From Excoecaria cochinchinensis (taxonomy: Eukaryota > Streptophyta > Magnoliopsida > Malpighiales > Euphorbiaceae), in contig CANTUQ010000055.1 in NCBI GenBank assembly GCA_947683425.1, positions 3,708,001 through 3,772,000 on the forward strand: 64,000 nt of DNA, in the 5' to 3' direction. Shown piece after piece: positions 59,289 through 64,000 of this stretch; position 1 is the stretch's first letter; the number at the start of each line of letters is the position of its first letter. A program made the position numbers and the translations under genes. The notes below the pieces were generated by a model. It saw only the letters and a list, made by a program, of their open reading frames with translations. It was not told the origin of the DNA and ran no database searches.

Positions 59289-59609
59289 ATATAAGTAATC
59301 TCTCTATATTTTCAGTGCAAATACTATTGCTGCCAGTTCAAGATCATGGGTAGGACAGTTTCTTTAATGGGTTTTGAGCTGCCTAGAAGCATAAGCAATT
59401 ACTTTGCCTTCTTGCATATCTACACATCTTAGGTGTCTTTGTAGTTCACAAATTCTTTACCTGGTTCAGGTTGTGTTAATACAGAAGCTTCTGACTTCAG
59501 TGACATTTTTAGGTGTTCTCCACTGTAAGATAGCTTCTATCATTTTAGAATCCATTTTAATGCCATATGCAGAAACCATATGGCCCAAAAATGCAACTTC
59601 ATTATAATA
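59289..59609 (-). pseudogene. Reverse transcriptase end and RNase H scrap of a Tekay-type pol
   Basis: The minus strand reads [14 protein letters not shown] and [13 protein letters not shown] (end of reverse transcriptase), then, after a deletion near 59440-59480, [34 protein letters not shown], a stop at the expected Trp, then RDYLY at the D boundary. It is a different and more decayed copy than H1. D begins within the RNase H YLYG codons. Confidence 0.75.
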
Positions 59610-59824
59610 GCCCTAAAATTAGCCTAGAAGTATTAGTGAATGTCTACAGTGAAGTAGTGTATTGAGTGATGTTAATAGTAGTGAAGTTAAGAGTTAACTG
59701 TTTCTGTTTGAGGTATAGCAATCCCGGGATGGGGGACCCGGGGGTAACTATACAGCGGACCCGGCGATCGATTTTAAAAAAAATTATTATTTGATAAAAT
59801 TTATCTATGGGCAATCAGGAGTCT
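59610..59824. other. Unassigned stretch between pol scrap and LTR E
   Basis: Contains two CCCGGG words with a G-rich run (59728-59745) and ACAGCGGACCCGGCGATCG. I see no ORF, LTR end or primer site. It may be the edge of another decayed element. Confidence 0.4.
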
Positions 59825-60973
59825 TGTCACACCCCAAAATAGCCCTAGTCGGATTATGCATGCTAAGTCGGGATCGAAAAGGGTATTTCGGTAATTGGTG
59901 TTCGAGAAATGTGGTGTGTTAAGGACCTAATTGAAAAGTTAATTAAGTTTGTAAGGAAAGAAATGTGTAAGTGAGTGAAGTGTAATTTGTTTAAGGACTC
60001 AAGAGCATTAAAGCCAAGATAATTATTAAGGAAATGTTTGGGTGCATGTGAGGGTATGGTGCTTTGGTATGGATAGTGTAAGTGGATTTTGTGGTCTTAT
60101 TAGGATCTGCCATGTGGGCTTTTTAGGTGAGCATTGAAAGAAGAAAAAGAAAGGAAAGAGAGTGAGAGAGGAAAAACACAGATTGCATTTTCCGTTCTCC
60201 CTCTCTCACGCTCCTCCTTCTTCTTCTCTTCTCCCTTCTTTGCTTTTCCTTTCTTTCTCAATTGGCTTAGAGTTGTGTTTGGCTTGGTTGAGTTTTGGGT
60301 CAGCTTTGAAGAGGTAAGTGGAGTTAACTAACGTACTGTTCTTCTTCTTCTTTTCTCCTGGTTTTTGGTTGAGTTAGGGTTTGAAGAATAATTACTGGTT
60401 TTGTTTGTGTAAGCTTGGGATTGTAAGAAGAAGCAAAGCAAAGGCAAGGAAAGGATTGAGCAGTGATTTCGAAGCTGATTTTGGACCTTCGATTCCAGGT
60501 TTGGGAGCATTTTGGATTGCATGAAATGTTTGGGAGCTCTGTTTACTGTATTTGAAGTTCTTAGTGTTTCTGCCCTAATTCTCACTTAGGGTGTATTTGT
60601 GTTTGCATTTCTGGAAATTGATGTGTTTTGAAATGTGTATATGCATAATTAAGTGAGTAAATGTGTTAGTAATGCATGACAAGTATTGATTTGGAAGTTC
60701 TGAGTTTGTGTTTTGAATCTACTGTAACTTTTAGGGTTTATGTTCTTAAATGGATTAAATGTGTTTATGCATGGTTTTGATTGTTTTAATTGATGGATTA
60801 AGCTGGTTTTATGTCAAATTAATGTTTGGAAGACCGATTGAAAGGTAAGAGGAGTTCGGATGTGTTTTGAATCAGATTGAAAATGATTTTATCGAGTTCT
60901 TGGAGTTCTGGGTAAACTGGGAATGGAAAATCGCGTCTCTGTAGAATTTCCAGTTCCAGTTTGTTCTGTGTGA

Positions 60974-61535
60974 AGCGAGTCACGTCACGTGACTTAGAGT
61001 CACGACGTGACTTAGAGTCACGACGTGACTCATGTGAAGGGCAGCGTGACTCCCAGTTGCGAAGCGTGACTCTTCTCTCTGTGAGAGGAAAGTCACGTCT
61101 CGTGACTTAGGGTCACGACGTGACCCTTGTGATTGGCGAAGGCGTGACTCCAGTCGCGAAGCGTGACTCCTCTTTCTGTGAGAGGGAAGTCACGTCTCGT
61201 GACTTAGAGTCACGACGTGACTCTGGTAAGGGTAAGGCGTGACTCCAAGACACGAAGCGTGACTCCTCTCTCTGTGAGAGGGAAGTCACGTCTCGTGACT
61301 TAGAGTCACGGCGTGACTCATGTGAAGGGCAAGGCTTGCGAAGCGTGACTATTTCTCTCTGTGAGAGGAAAGTCACGTCCCGTGACATAGAGTCACGGCG
61401 TGACTCTTGTGAAGCCAGGCGTGACAAAGAGTCACGTCCCGTGATTCTCTAGGAGAGTCACGAGACATGACACTAGGTCACGCCGTGACCCTCCTGTGAG
61501 GTCAGTCACAAGTCGTGACACGACTTGTGACCGAC
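60974..61535. repeat. GTCACG/CGTGAC inverted-repeat array, LTR E
   Basis: About fifteen short inverted repeats such as GTCACGACGTGAC, GTCACGTCTCGTGAC and GTCACGCCGTGAC. They are organised in about four higher-order units of 85-100 bases, each introduced by TCTCTGTGAGAG. It ends with a 27-base hairpin with 12-bp arms (GTCACAAGTCGT and ACGACTTGTGAC). Confidence 0.9.
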
Positions 61536-62414
61536 TCCTCTTCAGCCCCTTTGTCCGATTTTGCCCAGTTTAACCAAAAATGAATTTCCTATTTCTTCTG
61601 TATGGGTCTTTACTGCTGTATGAATTATGTCATACTGTTATATGCTCCAGTATGGCTCTTCTGTTTTGATTTGTTCCCCCGTGAATAGTTTATTATAAAA
61701 TGACTTTCAAGTGCTTCTATGACTCTTTTCTCTACTGTGTGTTATCCTATCTGTATGGTTAGCCTATCTTAGTTGTGTTCAGCATTATGTTATGCCTGTC
61801 CTGGATCAGATTCTTGTCTAAATTAACATGCCATGTTAAGAATATTGTATTAATCCATGATTCAGATTATACGTTTTTAATCATTGGCATTATATGATTA
61901 CACATGTGTTCTTGATGTACTCTTGTAATTGGAGTAGTGATAAAATGTGATTGATTGACCTATTGCATGCTTCAGAATATGACTTGAATGAGGTATGATT
62001 GATATTATGCTATGCTATATTTATATGAATGATATGGTAAATGTCTGAATGCATGGTTATGCTTTAGCCTTGGAACTCAATGTGTTATGTTTAGATGTAA
62101 TTTGGACTATGCATGATTTATGCTTAGTATCTGCACCTAAGGTATGATTAAGATTCTGTATTGTTAATCATTAGCATGGTAGTGCTTCTTTACCTGATTC
62201 TTGGCATGCTTTAGAACATTGTTTAATGTTAAAGTGTATGGACTGTAATATGTTTTGCAATGCTAATTGCATGATATATGACCGACTTTATGAGCATATT
62301 TATATGTCTACCGTATTCTGATTTATGCATGATGTTTATAGATATTTATGCATTATGCGATCCGAGATGTGAATTGGTTTATGCATGACCTGCGAGAGTC
62401 AGTCTAGTGGATAG

Positions 62415-62428
62415 TTAGGCATGCCTAA
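62415..62428. repeat. 14-bp perfect palindrome, LTR E
   Basis: TTAGGCATGCCTAA preceded by TAGTGGATAG. Compared with ATAAGCATGCTTAT the arms have changed symmetrically (A/T to G/C at one pair, and the outermost pair). Confidence 0.85.
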
Positions 62429-63640
62429 TAGAGTCTTCTGTAGCTGCAGCGCCCTTTGAATGATTTGGACCCTGATCAGGTCCCCCGTTTGGTTCCTCGC
62501 GAACCCTTTTCTGTATTGGATCTTGTTTAAGGTCCCTTGTGAAAATATCTGTGAAAGTTAAAGTATAATGGTTTAATCGGTTCGTACCCGTAACGTACTG
62601 TCTGTAATCGGCTCGTACCCGTAAAGTACTGTCTGTACACTCGTTATCCACTACCTAGAGTCAGCAGGTGTTCTTTGAATGTTTATTTGAACTGCTCTGA
62701 TCTGATTTGGCTATAAATGGATTATCTGAATGAGTATATCGATATAATGTATATCGGATTATTTCTGAATGAATATGATTATGAAATACTGATTGTATGG
62801 CTTTATTAGATGAGCATGCTTATATAGATTATGTTTTAGCCTTCGAATGTGATATCCGTTTAAGCTTGATAAGGATTTCAGGAATCAGTTTATATGCATA
62901 TGAATGTGACTATGGGCTTCAGAATGTATGTCTGTTTTAAGTAAGCATGACTTTACATTTAACATGATTATCCGTACTTATCATGTGATTTGTTATAAGT
63001 TTCTGATTGCTTTGAAATGATTTGATTGATGTATTTAAGTTTATGACTTCAGTATAGTTTTGTTATATATATTAGCATGTGAACCGAAGCAGCTGTGATG
63101 GTAAGTATGTGATGATTACTGTACTTTCTGCATGATGATGATATGAATGTATTACTAAGTGGTTATGCCTTCAGTCTCCGTTATCAGAATGTTTCTGCTT
63201 GATGCTTAGTATATATATTAGAGTTGCGCAGCGGTATTGTGATGCTCTAAATGTTATCCTTTGGATATGTGACTAGTGTGTATGCTTAACATGATTATTG
63301 GGTTGTCAGTTCAGGCGTGGGTACTTAGTGATATTTATTGCATGTGTATAGCTCTTGTGACTCCGCATGGTAAGATGCTATCATTCAATACCCATGTAGG
63401 TTTATGCATGAGTTATAGTATGTAGTTCGGCATGATGACATTTGTATCGTATATTGTATTATGTCTGTTTTGGTATATCCTGGACATGAGTTTATGGTCT
63501 GTTTATGAGTTATCGATTGAATGCCTTTATTATGCAGCCTGATTATTCATATGCTATGAATATCCGCATTTGCAATTTGAATGTGTTATGCCTTGGCGAC
63601 CATTGTGAATGGCCGTCCATACTCTTGTGTGTTCTCCCCA

Positions 63641-63678
63641 CTAAGCGTTTATCGCTTAGCACGGATTTCCTTTCCGTG
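63641..63678 (+). repeat. Abutting double hairpin, LTR E
   Basis: CTAAGCG-TTTAT-CGCTTAG directly followed by CACGGA-TTTCCTT-TCCGTG. The last pair of the second stem is A-T instead of G-C in T1. Conserved flanks CCCCACTAAGCG before and CAGGTGGCAGG, GGCCACGTAGGAG after. Confidence 0.9.
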
Positions 63679-64000
63679 CAGGTGGCAGGTTTGGTTCTGT
63701 TCGAGTCGCGCTTCTGCAAGGTCGGCCACGTAGGAGTTAGAAGTTCTGTATTTTGTTCAGCTTCTGTATTTCAGCTTTTGTAATTCTGTAGTATTGTATA
63801 TGTAATTTATTATGTTTCGTTCTTGAGTTTTCTCTTGGGAATGTAATAGTTAGTATGTCTTTATGTTTAGTTATTCCTTTGTTTTATTATGTCGATTATG
63901 CTTCCGTTGAATGGTCATATGTATGCTTCTGTGTATGCTTCTGCTTAGTGTCTGCATGTGTGCAAATTATTGCATGTTCTGTCTGTACCGCAAGGTAAGT

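Larger units (their letters stand above)
59825..64000 (+). repeat. E: Tekay-type LTR, right end outside window
   Basis: Starts TGTCACACCCCAAAATAGCC (left flank agtct). CT-rich leader-like DNA at 60180-60350, a large inverted-repeat array (60974-61535), a palindrome (62415-62428) and the double hairpin (63641-63678). The other LTRs end 370-390 bases after the hairpin, so this one should end just beyond the window. No ORF is supported. Confidence 0.82.

Noticed and set aside
60134..60585. Possible small genes in LTR E
   Set aside because: The stretch is a CT-rich leader of the LTR; the frames are low in complexity and on opposite strands.
60974..61535. CRISPR-like appearance of repeated palindromes
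   Set aside because: No unique spacers of constant length, no cas genes, eukaryotic retroelement context. The repeats belong to an LTR array.

Overview
The window looks like a eudicot-type plant nuclear genome, from pericentromeric or otherwise repeat-dense DNA. Almost every base can be assigned to nested LTR retrotransposons of three Ty3/gypsy lineages: Athila-type (tRNA-Asp primer site, Athila ORF1-like protein), Tekay/Del chromoviruses (initiator-Met primer site, integrase with chromodomain, CCHC gag) and Tat/Ogre-type elements (tRNA-Arg-like primer site, gag with a C-Y-H...C knuckle, tandem repeats in the 3' untranslated region). I found no convincing host gene, tRNA, rRNA or CRISPR array. 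The species cannot be named from the sequence alone.

Layout. 1-8687: minus-strand Athila-type element lacking pol, with its 5' LTR at 7080-8687. It sits inside the 3' LTR of a minus-strand Tekay element (H1), whose decayed pol runs backwards through 9072-20046 and is split by a solo LTR (10095-12565, TSD gttaa/gtcaa) and by a complete gag-only element T1 (13293-19836, TSD gtcgc). At about 20046 H1 abuts the gag end of a plus-strand gag-only element (F). F's gag is split by a second gag-only element T2 (20143-36850, TSD gagca), and T2's own LTR is split by a Tat/Ogre derivative A (26209-36403). F's 3' LTR (37080-49936) is split by a second Tat/Ogre derivative B (37563-48398). Then come a broken Tekay LTR G (50003-52809) holding a truncated Tat/Ogre LTR C, a very long LTR D (52810-59288) with an internal duplication, a pol scrap (59289-59609), and a plus-strand Tekay LTR E that runs off the window.

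How the parts work together. None of the elements seen here encodes a working polymerase. T1 has an intact gag, two LTRs about 99 percent identical, a primer site and a polypurine tract, so it was mobilised recently and must have borrowed reverse transcriptase and integrase from another element. The gags of T1, T2 and F end in related tails, which suggests an old gag-only lineage rather than three separate deletions.

The most interesting signal is in the LTRs themselves. Different Tekay LTR families carry, in the same order, (i) a GC-rich cluster of short inverted repeats, (ii) a 14-18 bp perfect palindrome beside a conserved TATCCACTA word, and (iii) two abutting hairpins. The stems of (ii) and (iii) change by compensatory substitutions between families. 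This looks like a selected structured RNA or DNA element in the LTR/leader of these retrotransposons. Its function is not known to me.
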